From Enchytraeus crypticus (Eukaryota > Annelida > Clitellata > Enchytraeida > Enchytraeidae): a stretch of DNA of 64,000 nt. The notes under the pieces are model-generated. The model was not told where the DNA came from. It made no database searches and saw only the letters and a program-made list of their open reading frames with translations. The stretch's first letter is position 1. Each line of letters begins with the position of its first letter. Positions 34,000-59,144 of the stretch are shown here, piece after piece. The DNA lies in assembly GCA_905160935.1 (NCBI GenBank), contig CAJHZI010000818.1, positions 2,072,001 to 2,136,000 of the forward strand, written 5' to 3'. A program made the position numbers and the translations under genes.

Positions 34000-35040
34000 A
34001 GAAAGATTTTTGGATATATCTCTGAAGAGGCTGTAGAGATATCTATGGTGATATCTCTGAAGAGGCTGTAGAGATATCTATGGTGATATCTCTGAAGACG
34101 CTGTAGAGATATCTATGGTGATATCTCTGAAGACGCTGTAGAGATATCTATGGTGATATCTCTGAAGACGCTGTAGAGATATCTATGGTGATATCTCTGA
34201 AGAGGCTGTAGTGATATCTATGGGGATATCTCTGAATAGGCTGAAGTGATATCTATGGTGATATCTCTGAATAGGCTGAGGTGATATCTATGGTGATATC
34301 TCTGAAGAGGCTGTAGTGATATCTATGGTGATATCTCTGAAGAGGCTGTAGAGATATCTAAGGTGATATCTCTGAAGAGGCTGTAGAGATATCTAAGGTG
34401 ATATCTCTGAAGAGGCTGTAGAAATATCTATGGTGATATCTCTGAAGAGGCTGTAGAGATATCTATGGTGATATCTCTGAAGACGCTGTAGAGATATCTA
34501 TGGTGATATCTCTGAAGAGGCTGTAGTGATATCTATGGGGATATCTCTGAAGACGCTGTAGAGATATCTATGGTGATATCTCTGAAGAGGCTGTAGTGAT
34601 ATCTATGGTGATATCTCTGAAGACGCTGTAGAGATATCTATGGTGATATCTCTGAATAGGCTGAAGTGATATCTATGGTGATATCTCTGAATAGGCTGAA
34701 GTGATATCTATGGTGATATCTCTGAAGAGGCTGTAGTGATATCTAAGGTGATATCTCTGAAGAGGCTGTAGAGATATCTAAGGTGATATCTCTGAAGAGG
34801 CTGTAGAAATATCTATGGTGATATCTCTGAAGAGGCTGTAGAGATATCTATGGTGATATCTTTGAAGAGGCTGAAGTGATATCTATGGTGATATCTCTGA
34901 ATAGGCTGAAGTGATATCTATGATGATATCTTTGAAGAGGCTGAAGTGATATCTATGGTGATATCTCGGAAGAGGCTGTAGAGATATCTATGGTGATATC
35001 TCTGAAGAGGCTGTAGTGATATCTATAGTGATATCACTGG
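34000..35040 (+). repeat. 35-bp GATATC minisatellite, about 30 units
   Basis: Each unit reads GATATCTCTGAAGAGGCTGT then AGAGATATCTATGGT. Across the junction GAGATATC-TATGGT-GATATCTC forms an 8-bp inverted repeat in most units. Several unit variants (AGACG, ATAGG, TGATATC) recur in blocks. Confidence 0.95.
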
Positions 35041-35140
35041 ATACCCACTCATATGTGGACATGAAGAGGAAAGCGGAAGACAGAGAAGAGTGGTGGCGTT
35101 ATATACCATGGACCTGCCAGTAGGCAGTACACTAAGAGAG
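35040..35140 (+). mobile_element. LINE 3' tail fragment
   Basis: CACTCATATGTGGACATGAA, then AAGCGGAAGACAGAGAAGAG and ACCATGGACCTGCCAGTAGG. Encodes DMKRKAEDREEWWRYIPWTC followed by the 3' end. Confidence 0.7.
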
Positions 35141-35499
35141 ATCTCTGGAGGGACTGTAGATAGATTTCTGGATATATCTCTGGTGATATCGCTGGAGAGG
35201 CTGTAGAGATAACTCTAGTTTCTGTTTAGACAGGCAATGAGGACACAGATATGTCGTGGCCGTCTGAGAACAATGCCACATCCGCCTGAGTGCTCTATTG
35301 CTCTGAGCCATCCGATTGTTCAATGAACCGCACGGTACGGAATGCTTTCGTGGCTCCTATTGGACAGGATATGTTGATTGAGCAAAAGATTCTGGAGAGG
35401 ATAAGGTATTCTCATTCTCATAGTAAAGCTTCTAGTGCTAAGCCATTGCATCAACAATCGATCAGCCATGAAAATAAATAGGATTAAGGTACCGCTCTT

Positions 35500-35795
35500 G
35501 TTTAAATGATGTGGGAGATTTTGGTATGTAGAATTGTTTGGGTAAACAGGATAGTGTTCTCAGGGAATGACTCCCCTGCCCAGTAAATGTTAGTCGAAGC
35601 GGAGGAAGGTGCAGGGGGCCCGCCTCATCATAAGCAGAAGCCCCCAAGAATAATGGTATATCAAAAGGAATGTTAGATACTATAAAGATCCACTCATACG
35701 TGGATAGTACTGGAAATCGAAAGATAGAGATGAGTGGAAGCGCGATATACCTTGGCCTTGCCGGTAGACAGAGAGAGAGAGAGATGCCGACACTT
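35500..35795 (+). mobile_element. Retroelement 3' end with GA tail
   Basis: GGGTAAACAGGATAGTGTTC, CCCAGTAAATGTTAGTCGAA and AATAATGGTATATCAAAAGG precede a diverged coding end and an AGAGAGAGAG tail. The same arrangement is at the window end (63.8-64.0 kb, plus) and at 58.87-59.14 kb (minus), so this is one repeat family. Confidence 0.7.
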
Positions 35796-36229
35796 ACTTG
35801 CTCTAACCTGCCATACTATATCTGCATTGAATTACTACAGCTATTACATTAGTGATACTCTATTTATCTATTACTGCGTTATACCAAGTAGACCTGCATG
35901 CAATGCCTTATTTTTTGTGCTACATTATTTACGAACTACTGTTATCATACTTATAGTTGTATATTTATTTATGCCTTTTATTCATATCTTATTTTTTATA
36001 ATATATTCTTGCAAGAATTTTTTCAAATGCTCTCGGAACTTCTCTACCAATTTCTTTCTCTATTTCTCCCTAGTAATTCTATTCCACATCCTAAGAAATA
36101 TCCATTAAAATAATACTATTCATACTATTCCCTTACTATTACAAATTTCAATTCAATATTCCTTCCTAATATTTATCAGTTATTTTCCAAAAATCTTTAA
36201 AAAATCAAACCAAATTATTATCCCCTCCG

Positions 36230-36720
36230 TTTTCCATCCATCCATTCATCCATCCATCAATTATTCCATACATCCGTCTTTTAAATCCCCCATCCATTAA
36301 ATCCTCATTAAATCATTAATCCAACCTACTATGAACAGCCAGTTAAATGCTGTCAGTATCAATCTCGTACCAAATCTCCATCTCCTCCATTTTCCGTACA
36401 TTCATCCATCCATTCGTCAATCGTTCAATTATTCCATGCATCCGTCGTTTAAATCACTCATCCATTAAATCCTCAATCTATTAATCCAACCTACTATGAA
36501 CAGCCAGTTAAATGCTGTCAGTATCAATCTCGTACCAAATCTCCATCTCCTCCATTTTCCGTACATTCATCCATCCATTCGTCAATCGTTCAATTATTCC
36601 ATGCATCCGTCGTTTAAATCACTCATCCATTAAATCCTCAATCCATTAATCCAACCTACTATGTATTATTCCATGTTAAAGTTATTCCATGCCAGTTAAA
36701 TGCTGTCAGTATCAGTCTCG
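36230..36720 (+). repeat. 165-bp tandem repeat, about 2.7 units
   Basis: AACCTACTATGAACAGCCAG begins at 36323 and 36488, and the partial third at 36653. Copies are nearly identical. Confidence 0.9.
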
Positions 36721-36936
36721 TGCTTATAAATGAGTGTGACAGTGTAGAGTGGGGAATTTCTATTTTAGACAAAACGAAATGGAATCCATGCAGTTTTACT
36801 GATAGTTTTCTATAACTTTTTTCTTATTAACTTCCATTTTCCCATATTTTTCACTCCTTTGTAAAAAATGTTGAGACAAAGAAATAGTGCCCAACCATGC
36901 TTACCAATTAAGTACCACCATTAGGAGCTATAAATG

Positions 36937-39230
36937 CATATTCAGACTGTATACGCAATTGTGCTTCTGAACCTTAATGGTAAAGTCTACAACGTAGTCT
37001 ATGTATAAACCTTTTCTTCGAAATAATACTTTGCATGCACATGTATCTAGTGTGTGTCTGTGTAGTATCAGTGACAATCAATCAATTATTGAATGTAATA
37101 TTGCGCTAATCTCTAGCGCTGGCCTCTGCATAATGTAGACGAATGTGACTCAGCGTGACCGGGCTTACCTTAATGAATGAATCTCTCACTCTCAGCAATT
37201 TGTATGAATTCCTGTGAGTTATAGATTGACTAGTATGTCAATTTATAAGTTATTTCTATGAAAGACTCTCTTAAAGTTTTATTAGACTGACGGATATGAA
37301 CTTTTGTATATGCAGATTAATTTAATCACCCGCTTATATTTAAGATTAAATAAATTGAACATTTTAGTGCGCCAGAGATCTGTAGATTATAGACACAACT
37401 GATGTATAATAGAAGTTTAAATATGCCGTCAATTTCAGTGCTCTAATATAAGGCGAAAGTACACTATGAGCGACTATGTATGATGCGATATTGAACGAGA
37501 GAGTGAGAGATAGGGACATGCTGAGGTAGAGAGAAAGAGTGAGAATGATACTGAGGGAGAGAGAAAGAGTGCAAGAGAATGAGTGAGAGTGATACGGAGT
37601 GAGAGAGAATAAGAATGATATCGTATGAGTGAGAAGGAGTGAGAGTGATACTGAGGGAGAGAGAATGAGTGAGAATGAGAGTGAATGAGTGAGAGTGATA
37701 TTGAGTGAGTGCGAGATTGAGAGAGAGATTGTTTAAATCCGTTGTTGTTCAACAGTTTGTTTCCTATTAATTGTTTTACTTGCTTTACTCTGCATACTCA
37801 TCGTTTGTTTGTATAAAATTGATGCTTGATTAACTTGTAGACAGGTGATGACGAGCTGCCACGTCACGTCTGCCTACATGTCAATCACCATTCATACTGT
37901 TTTAGTTCATGTAGTTTATAGAGTGGTACTGGGTGAGAGAGATAAAGTGAGAGTGATACGGGGTGAGAGAGATAGAGTGAGAGTGATACGGGGTGAATGA
38001 GACTGTGAGAAAGGGATGTTAAATCTATTGTTGTTTAATTGTTTCTTTTTAATTGCTATATTTGCTTTTTTTCCTTCCTATATTTATTTATATTCCATAT
38101 TCAGACTGTATACGCAATTGTGCTTCTGAACCTTAATGGTAAAGTCTACAACGTAGTCTATGTATAAACCTTTTCTTCGAAATAATACTTTGCATGCACA
38201 TGTATCTAGTGTGTGTCTGTGTAGTATCAGTGACAATCAATCAATTATTGAATGTAATATTGCGCTAATCTCTAGCGCTGGCCTCTGCATAATGTAGACG
38301 AATGTGACTCAGCGTGACCGGGCTTACCTTAATGAATGAATCTCTCACTCTCAGCAATTTGTATGAATTCCTGTGAGTTATAGATTGACTAGTATGTCAA
38401 TTTATAAGTTATTTCTATGAAAGACTCTCTTAAAGTTTTATTAGACTGACGGATATGAACTTTTGTATATGCAGATTAATTTAATCACCCGCTTATATTT
38501 AAGATTAAATAAATTGAACATTTTAGTGCGCCAGAGATCTGTAGATTATAGACACAACTGATGTATAATAGAAGTTTAAATATGCCGTCAATTTCAGTGC
38601 TCTAATATAAGGCGAAAGTACACTATGAGCGACTATGTATGATGCGATATTGAACGAGAGAGTGAGAGATAGGGACATGCTGAGGTAGAGAGAAAGAGTG
38701 AGAATGATACTGAGGGAGAGAGAAAGAGTGCAAGAGAATGAGGGAGAGTGATACGGAGTGAGAGAGAATAAGAATGATATCGTATGAGTGAGAAGGAGTG
38801 AGAGTGATACTGAGGGAGAGAGAATGAGTGAGAATGAGAGTGAATGAGTGAGAGTGATATTGAGTGAGTGCGAGATTGAGAGAGAGATTGTTTAAATCCG
38901 TTGTTGTTCAACAGTTTGTTTCCTATTAATTGTTTTACTTGCTTTACTCTGCATACTCATCGTTTGTTTGTATAAAATTGATGCTTGATTAACTTGTAGA
39001 CAGGTGATGACGAGCTGCCACGTCACGTCTGCCTACATGTCAATCACCATTCGTACTGTTTTAGTTCATGTAGTTTATAGAGTGGTACTGGGTGAGAGAG
39101 ATAAAGTGAGAGTGATACGGGGTGAGAGAGATAGAGTGAGAGTGATACGGGGTGAATGAGACTGTGAGAAAGGGATGTTAAATCTATTGTTGTTTAATTG
39201 TTTCTTTTTAATTGCTATATTTGCTTTTTT
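36937..39230 (+). repeat. Nearly identical 1,135-bp direct duplication
   Basis: Bases 36937-38071 recur at 38096-39230 (offset 1,159). I see only a few single-base differences, for example at 37582/38741 and 37894/39053. A 24-bp non-matching spacer separates them. Each copy holds a GAGAGTGA-rich stretch giving a false minus-strand 92-codon frame. Further diverged partial units follow to about 39660. Confidence 0.9.
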
Positions 39231-39234
39231 CTGC

Positions 39235-39670
39235 ATATTTGTCGTTTGTTTTTAGTGTACAATTGGTGCTTGATCGACATGGAGGCAGATGATGACTAGC
39301 GGCCGAGTCTAGTCTGCCTAAATGTAAATCTACCATTCATATTTGTAGTTCATGTAGTTTATAGTGACAGTGACACTGGGTGAGAGCGATAGAGTAAAAG
39401 TGATACGGGGTGAGAGAGACTGTGAGAAAGAGTTGTTTAAATGTAGTTCAATTGTTTCTTGTTACTATTTTACTTGCTTATTGTATACTGTACTTTTTAC
39501 ACTGCATATTCGTCATTTGTTATTAATGTAAAAGTGGTGCTTGATGGGCATGTAAATGCAGGCGTTGACTAGCTGCCCAGTCTCGCCTGCCTACAAGTCA
39601 ATTAACCATTCATTCTGTTTATACTTCTTGTTTGTTAAATACAGTTCATGTTAAATAAAGTTTTAAAGTT
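39235..39670 (+). repeat. Diverged extra units of the 36.9-39.2 kb repeat
   Basis: Units sharing TTGTTTTTAGTGTA, GCCTAAATGTAAATCTACC and a GGGTGAGAG tract repeat about every 200-290 bp with clear divergence. Confidence 0.65.
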
Positions 39671-40370
39671 TTTATTAGTCTCTCGTTTGAATTTAATATC
39701 ATTGGCAAATGTTAAATGTTACTGGCTGATGTAGAACAATTTAACGTCGGTTTTCTTTAACGAACATGATTTGAACGAACATATCCGGATCTTTTTTGAT
39801 TATCACCGTATTAAACAGTACCATGCGATACTCAATTACACAAGACACATAATTATAGCAATGTAGGATCAAGTATATTTTACCACTCGGCCTGTACAGT
39901 GATTTCAATGTAAAAATTGCATAGTGTGTAGAATAACAGGTGATATCATGACATCTTTTATGACTGATCATGATGTGCTTTGAACTAACGTGGTTTTGAT
40001 TCCCAGTGAAGATGATCAGAAAGTAAAATCTTGACTAGTCACAAGACCACTAATGATAGTTTCACCCTAACGTATAATTTGAGACTTGCGACACTTGATA
40101 TTGAACAGAGTGACACATATTTTCTTGATACTATTCTAGTCGTTGACTTGCTTTTTTTTGCAAAAGACAAAAACAGGGTCAATGATTGATCTATTCGAAT
40201 AATATTGCATTCTCAGTATATCGGATGCACTAAATCAACATAAACTGAATAAATAAACTAAATAACTAAAATGAATTAAATAACAAAAAATAAAATATAA
40301 ATAAATAAAATAAATCAACATACATGCAAACTTTAAAAGACTTATTACAAACTGCTCATTATCGAATTAC
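39670..40370. other. AT-rich DNA, nothing seen
   Basis: No exon or repeat recognised apart from a short AATAAATAAA stretch near 40250-40320. Confidence 0.4.
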
Positions 40371-40379
40371 GGCCTGCAC

Positions 40380-41045
40380 ATTGCAGCTTTAAAGTATGGA
40401 TTGAAAATTAAAACTAAGAAGACGAAATGATGGAGTGTCTTGAAAAGGAGGAGAAATTGATTGAAAGAAGTTAGCTCAGGTAAAGAGCTTTAGATATTTA
40501 GGACAAACGATAACAGAAATTGGAAGATGTGAAACAGAAATAAATTATCGATTTGCTCAAGCAACAAAGGCCTTCTGTAAGAGGAATGAACTACTGTACA
40601 ACAAAGTTTGAAGAAATCCACGAAGATAAAGATTGCAAGACTTTAGTGCGAACCATGCTCCTGTACGGTTGTGAAACATGTACTTTAAGAAAGGCGGATA
40701 TTTGGAAACTACAATCGTTCGAAACGTGGCTATGCAGAAGGTCAAATGGAAAGACAAAATAACCCACGAAGACTTACTAAATAGGGATGGCACAAATAAG
40801 CAATTGATAAACATCAATAAGGAATAGAAAAAAGAACTGAATTGGCCATGTTGTGAAAGGGATGGCTTACTAAAGGTAACTGAAAGAAGAAGGAAGCTTA
40901 GAGGAAATCCGAGACTTGGGATGCTGGATGATTTGATAACCTACATGTTGATATGAAAAGAAAGCAGAGGATAGAAATTTGTGGAGGAGTTATATGCCAT
41001 GGAATTGCCAATTGGCAATGCACTGAGTGACGGAGAGAGAGAGAT
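40380..41045 (+). mobile_element. Decayed LINE 3' region (RT C-terminal to tail)
   Basis: Across frameshifts it encodes YLGQTITEIGRCETEINYR, RTMLLYGCETCTLRKADIWK, a conserved Trp/Cys-rich end, and finally DMKRKQR-like and RSYMPWNCQLAMH-like sequence before a GAGAGAGAGA tail. The order matches the C-terminal part of the intronic LINE at 50.0-50.96 kb, but it is a distinct family or subfamily. Many stops; inactive. Confidence 0.7.
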
Positions 41046-41049
41046 AGTA

Positions 41050-43030
41050 TGAAATTTAGTCAAGATCTACAGTTTAATACTTAGCCTATCTTCATATCAT
41101 TTTATGTGAATCTCTGGCATTTTTTTGAAGTAGTTACTAATCAGCTTTGTCGCAACTAAACACCTAAATACTAGGCCACAACGGAATATATAAGAATATT
41201 TAATAATATTTAAATCGGCCATTATTATGTACGCATGATATGGTACATATCAGTTCCAATTACTGCATGGTTAGTTATATGCCAGTGAATTACCAGTAAA
41301 TTACTGTTACCTTAATCTTTGTGACGGTAGCTCGAGTGTATCGAGTCGTCTTGAAGAGAAGCTTTGTGCTTCTGAACCTTGACGTTAAATACACTACAAC
41401 CTAACTACCTTTACATCGGCTACATGTATTACAAGCATAGCTGTGATATGCTTGAATTCGTTTTGCGACGCTAGCTCTAGTGTATGGATGGAGCGTACCA
41501 CGACTAAAATTGTTGTTGATATTTATAATTAAAACTTGTTTTTCATACTATTTGCTTCCTTCTTATTGTAGTTAGATTTAGAGTGTGGTAATTGGTAAAC
41601 CAATAGGGGCCTATTTGTAAAACTGATAATTTCTATTAATTGATCAACTGTATAGACCTATGTTATTTTAGAGCTTTCAGTAACATTTCATATTTAGCTA
41701 ATTTTTTACTAAAAGACTGCCAAATTTGAATTAATCCTTCACCTGGCATAAGGGATTTTGGAATCAGTTTGATGAACTTGTTTGCTCTTAGGATGGCGGA
41801 ATTAGCTTCATAAAATTACGTTGATGTTTTCGTAGGCGCCTCTAAAAGGGTAATTCTTACAAATGTACAATTTATACGTAATTTACTTAAATTTAGTGCT
41901 CATTATCATCATCATCTTCCCTTCAATCTCAGTTTAACTACGGTCGAGATACTAATAGACCTTCTCAACTCCTCTCTGTCCATTAGTCAATCAACTATTT
42001 TTCCATTCGTTTTAGAAAATGTAGCAATTTCTGGAGTTTAAGGGCTCATGTTAGTGCTTTCGTGGACTTTGTGTCCTTTTTCACTTGTCTCCGTGTGTTT
42101 CTTGTGAGCGATTTAACTGAAGTGAAATAAACGTGATTCAATTCAATTCAGCTTAGGCGCTCACCAAACGAATGCCCTTTCTGACGTTAGTTTGTATCTT
42201 AGTGCTTTAGTCGTCTTCTACATGTACGGCACTTGCAGTCACCGGTTGGTCAATTCTTCAAACAACCCTGACACAATACGGGGATTTTTACTTAATTCAG
42301 TGCTCTATATATAGAAAACGCAAATGTTATATTTCCTCGACTCTGAAATAGACTACTGAAAATACCCGTACAATTCAGCATACAAACAGCAATTAACATG
42401 TTCAGTATATTACGATTATCAAAATAAGAAAACGAAATAATAAAAAAAGTAAACACGCATTATAGTGAATAATCAACTATGTTGATATCTATCACTTTTA
42501 AAACCACATGTTTAATCCGTTAGGCAATTTAGACCATTTTCCGTATAACCAGTCCAGTGAATGTCAGAGATTTTACTCTCAGATCAGCGCGAACATGAAA
42601 CATGAAAACATGAAAACATTAAACATGAAGCGCAGTTATACATGCATGTTCTGCAACAACGAGCAGCACTTCTAAGTCAAAGTCAATCAAATATAAATAT
42701 AATATACAAATTAACTAAATAATCTTGGTCAAAATACAAAAATCGAAGCTAACACGACTAAAGCAATCTGTAAGACTAAGTAAGGACTTGAAATATTTCC
42801 AATTAGGCCTACTGTCATTTAATGTTAGGCGATCTTTATACCATAGAGTATTAGCACAAACTATCGAGGTCTGTCCCTCAACGTTAGGTTCCATAACAAT
42901 TGAGACTTCTATTGAAAACTGCAAGACTTAGTAAGAATCTTAATGCAATAGCTTAAAATTATAGATTAAACTTATAATTTAGAATGAAATTAAACGGCAC
43001 AGTTGAAAATCAAATATTGACAATTATTGT
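41050..43030. other. AT-rich intergenic DNA, nothing clear
   Basis: No exon seen. TCATCATCATCTTCCCTTCA at about 41907 resembles sequence at 18.21 kb, perhaps a repeat tail. Confidence 0.4.
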
Positions 43031-43044
43031 AAATGATTTTGATT

Positions 43045-43175
43045 CAGTTAAAAAAGCTAATGTTAACGTCAGTTTCATCACTCGAAAGCGATGTCAGTGA
43101 CGGGCCAGCCCAGGATTTGAACTCCGCACATACTGATCCGAGGTCGAGTATCTTACCGACATCGCCACCGGCTCC
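43045..43175 (-). mobile_element. tRNA-derived SINE, family 1
   Basis: Minus-strand copy of the 1.92-kb SINE: TCGAAAGCGATGTCAGTGAC, then AGGATTTGAACTCCGCACA (B box complement) and CCGAGGTCGAGTATCTTACC (A box region). Confidence 0.8.
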
Positions 43176-43254
43176 AGTTGTGACATTATTTATCCGGGAA
43201 ATTGCATTTGAGAAGCTATATATTATCTACATTTACATAGTACTCATATGGGTA

Positions 43255-43620
43255 ATCTCTCTTTCTTAGTGCACTGCCTACTGGCAGGTCCATGGTACAT
43301 AACGCCTCCGCTCTTCTCTGTCTTCCGCCTTCCTCGTCATTTCCACATATGAGTGAGTCTTTAAATCATCTAACATACCTAATCTCGGCCTGCCCCTGCC
43401 TCTTTTTCCTTCCATTCTACCTTCTATGACCTCTTTTAAGAGACCTTCCCCCCTTAGAATGCGTCCTATTCATCACTTCTTCCTATGTCTTCATACATTT
43501 ATCAACTGTCTATCTGTGCCAACTCTCTCCAGGACTTCCTCATTTGTAACCTTTTGAGTCCAGCTAATCCTCTCCATTCTTCTCCAAATCCACATTTCAA
43601 ATATGGGTAATATATTCTTT
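43255..43620 (-). mobile_element. LINE C-terminal coding end and 3' tail
   Basis: On the minus strand it encodes a Gly/Arg-rich GKKRQGQAEI-like patch, a KDSLICGNDEEGGRQRRAEA-like segment and a terminal YVPWTCQ-like end before GTGCACTAAGAAAGAGAG. It lies 170 bases beyond the esterase stop codon, in the same orientation as that gene. Confidence 0.65.
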
Positions 43621-43791
43621 AAATAAAAGTAGCAAATACATACATGTAGATAGGATGAAATCTGGAGTAAAAGCTAGCATAGATGAACCTTTTTGGTTGA
43701 ACCTCTTCGTGTTACGGGCTGATAATAAATTAGAAATTATCTATTTTTAGGTTCTGCAATCGGCAGGTTCAATGTACATATTTTATGCAAA

Positions 43792-56559
<12,768 letters not shown>

Positions 56560-57100
56560 GCACCGAATTTAGGACAATCGATAACAGCACACAACTAAAA
56601 ATTTGTGCAGAAACCTTGAGTCGTAGACAACTTACAAGCCTTACGTTATTTACTCCTCTTAATCAAACCAATCAGAGAGCTGCTTTATAAACTAAATATA
56701 GCTTACATATGCTATACGCCCTCAGATTGGTTCGGCTAAGTGGTCGAACGGAAGCTTTGGAATTGTGTAAACATGTTACTAGTTTCTGCTCGAGATTCCT
56801 GCAAGGAAAGCAGGAGGAGCCCTTGGTGCTCTAACCCTACAATGTTTGAGCTTCTTTCATTTTATATTGAATATTTCTTACATTCTAGTGTTATTCAATA
56901 ACGCAAAGTATTATTTGAGAAAGTTGTTCATTTTTTGAGTAAAGTTATGTGATTAATTGAATATATTGGAACATATGCATAGACTGTTGAAATGCCTCTC
57001 CGTATATGCCTAGTTGCAGCATTGCTGAACAATTTATTTCATCTGATACTGGAAAACGTTAAAGCCTACACTACATGTAATTAATTCATAAGTGTAAAAA
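56560..57100. other. Upstream region of esterase gene
   Basis: Should hold the esterase promoter and 5' untranslated region (gene reads leftwards). I see no convincing TATA box or binding site. Confidence 0.35.
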
Positions 57101-57109
57101 ATAAATGTA

Positions 57110-57245
57110 TAAACGTGTCAAAAATGACTGAATCAATAGCGCAGTTGTTAGACACGTCAGGTATCGTCATGAAGTTTTAATGACAGGTCCTGGTCGAGGT
57201 GAATTGATCTCTTGCGGATTCAATTCCCAGACGCGCTAATGTGAG
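57110..57245 (+). mobile_element. tRNA-derived SINE, family 2
   Basis: AATAGCGCAGTTGTTAGACA (A-box-like) and GCGGATTCAATTCCCAGACG (B-box region) with the extended spacing of the 25.93-kb copy; both have a GTCAGGTATCGTC/GACAGGTATCGTC block. Confidence 0.55.
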
Positions 57246-57604
57246 AGTAAAATCTCGGCCATTCACAGAGATTCTGCGGAAAAGGACTAAATTGCTATCG
57301 GTTTAAACATATGGTACTAAAGAGATAGATATTATTATTATTTTTTTAATATTATTTTTACCCCAGTGTAAAGAACCTGGGGTTTGATAAAAACGATTCA
57401 AGCAATACGTGCTGAATCGCCGCCCGGCTACTCAAGGTCATCAATCGGCTTAAAAGAATTGTTGAAGCAGACTGCATTAAAGCTTTTGCAGTGTTATTAT
57501 TATTGTTGTTATTATTATTATTATTATTATCACTATTAAGACATTTTATTAAAACTGCTATATATTACCTATTATCTGAATTTTATATTTATTACATTAA
57601 ATAA

Positions 57605-57637
57605 CATTCTCTCTCTCTTTCTCTTTCTCTCTCGATC

Positions 57638-57688
<51 letters not shown>

Positions 57689-57800
57689 ATTTCTCTCTCT
57701 CTCTCTCTCCCTCTCTCTCTCTAGTGCAGTGCCAAGTGACAAGTTTAATTAAGATATTTATTCATATTCGTCTTCCACGCTCTATACGGAGCACTCCATC
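57605..57800 (-). mobile_element. CT microsatellite and retroelement tail, second family
   Basis: Long CT run, then AGTGCAGTGCCAAGTGACAA and ACGGAGCACTCCATCGATTA; the same order is at 61.86 and 62.70 kb. Confidence 0.65.
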
Positions 57801-58865
57801 GATTAATTAGTTAGTCCTTTACAAATTTACAAAAAGGTTATACCATACCCTAATCTAATAATTTAGCATATAGTGTTGGAATTATATGGCCTTTGTGGTG
57901 ATTTCCCTTTATCTTCCTTTATTCTAAACAATTTATAAGTTAAAATTCTTGTCGAACCTTGTAGATATATAGACAGATACATTCATTGGTCATGATTGAT
58001 CAGACATGAGTGCAGAGCTAATAGTTATAACCATCAATTTGTCTCTTATAGATTTAGCTTAAAAGTTATAAAGCAAATTATAGTGAAAATTATAGTGTGA
58101 TCATCATCCTTGAATAAAAAAATATACGATTCTTACAATTCTACACAGGTTAAAATCTAAAATTTCGCTAGGTATTAAAATTAGTACGCTTTGTATATCG
58201 TCACAGCTAATGTTCGAGATTTATCTACTCCCCGAGATTCAAATTCAAATATGATGAGCTTCAGGCAAGGTCATTGAACCTTCGTCGAATTCACCCATTA
58301 GTTAAACAGCTAATTTAAAAAATAGCCCACCTAACTGAACTCCCCTAGCTCTCATTTATTATCAAGTGCCTTCATCTGCAAGGGCCCGTTTTAGATGCTA
58401 GAAGACCCGCAAATACAATACAGATGGGCCCGAAAAATTCTGACAGTTTCCCTAGCTCTCAATTCCTACTTTAGCCACTGGATAAAGGAGTGATATTGAA
58501 AGTATGTAAATCTTAGTTCAACATTGACACGAAAACTTTATACAAAAATTAGAATTTAGAAGTAGGAAAAATTGCAAGTTAGATGCAACGCACTGGCCTG
58601 CGTTTTAAATACCTGAATATAAAGTCAGTTTTGTTTCTAAAAGATATCAATTGCTGGTGAATTTATGATTTGAACCCTGTATCTAAGCTCTGAAGCCAGA
58701 AATCCAACCTGTTGCAAGGCTACTACGGTATGCCTATATGCTCATCTATCGTAGCCGGATCGGTCATCAGGAAAAGCGAAATTACTTAACTATTTCTATG
58801 TGTACTAGTCGTTGGAGAGACTCTGAACTAGTACCTGATGTTTGCTGGCTCAATGAAATTGTGTT
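57800..58865. other. AT-rich DNA with one SINE-like fragment
   Basis: No exon seen. TATGATTTGAACCCTGTATC near 58663 looks like a minus-strand B box of a decayed tRNA-like SINE. Confidence 0.35.
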
Positions 58866-58869
58866 ATTG

Positions 58870-59140
58870 TAATTTAGATCTCCCTTAGTGCGTTGCCTAC
58901 TGGCAGGTCCACGATATATAGCCTATAACGTCTCTAATCATTTCTATCTTCCAATTTCCTCGTTATGTACAAATACCAGTGGATCTTTAAATCATCTATC
59001 CTTTTGATATACCATTATTCTTGGGGGATTCTGCTTATGACGAGATGGCCCCCTATGCCTTCATCAGCTTCGACTAAAATTTACTGGGCAGGGGCGTCAT
59101 TCCCTGAGACAACAATCCTGTTTACTTAAATTCAGATATC
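58870..59140 (-). mobile_element. Retroelement 3' end, minus copy
   Basis: GTGCGTTGCCTACTGGCAGG, TTTTGATATACCATTATTCT, then TTTACTGGGCAGGGGCGTCA and ACAATCCTGTTTACTTAA are the complement of the 35.5-kb copy. Confidence 0.75.
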
Positions 59141-59144
59141 AATT

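Noticed and set aside
37474-38911. Two nearly identical 92-codon minus-strand frames rich in Ser/His/Leu
   Set aside because: They are the complement of a GAGAGTGA-rich tract in a duplicated non-coding block, low complexity and without splice or protein signals.
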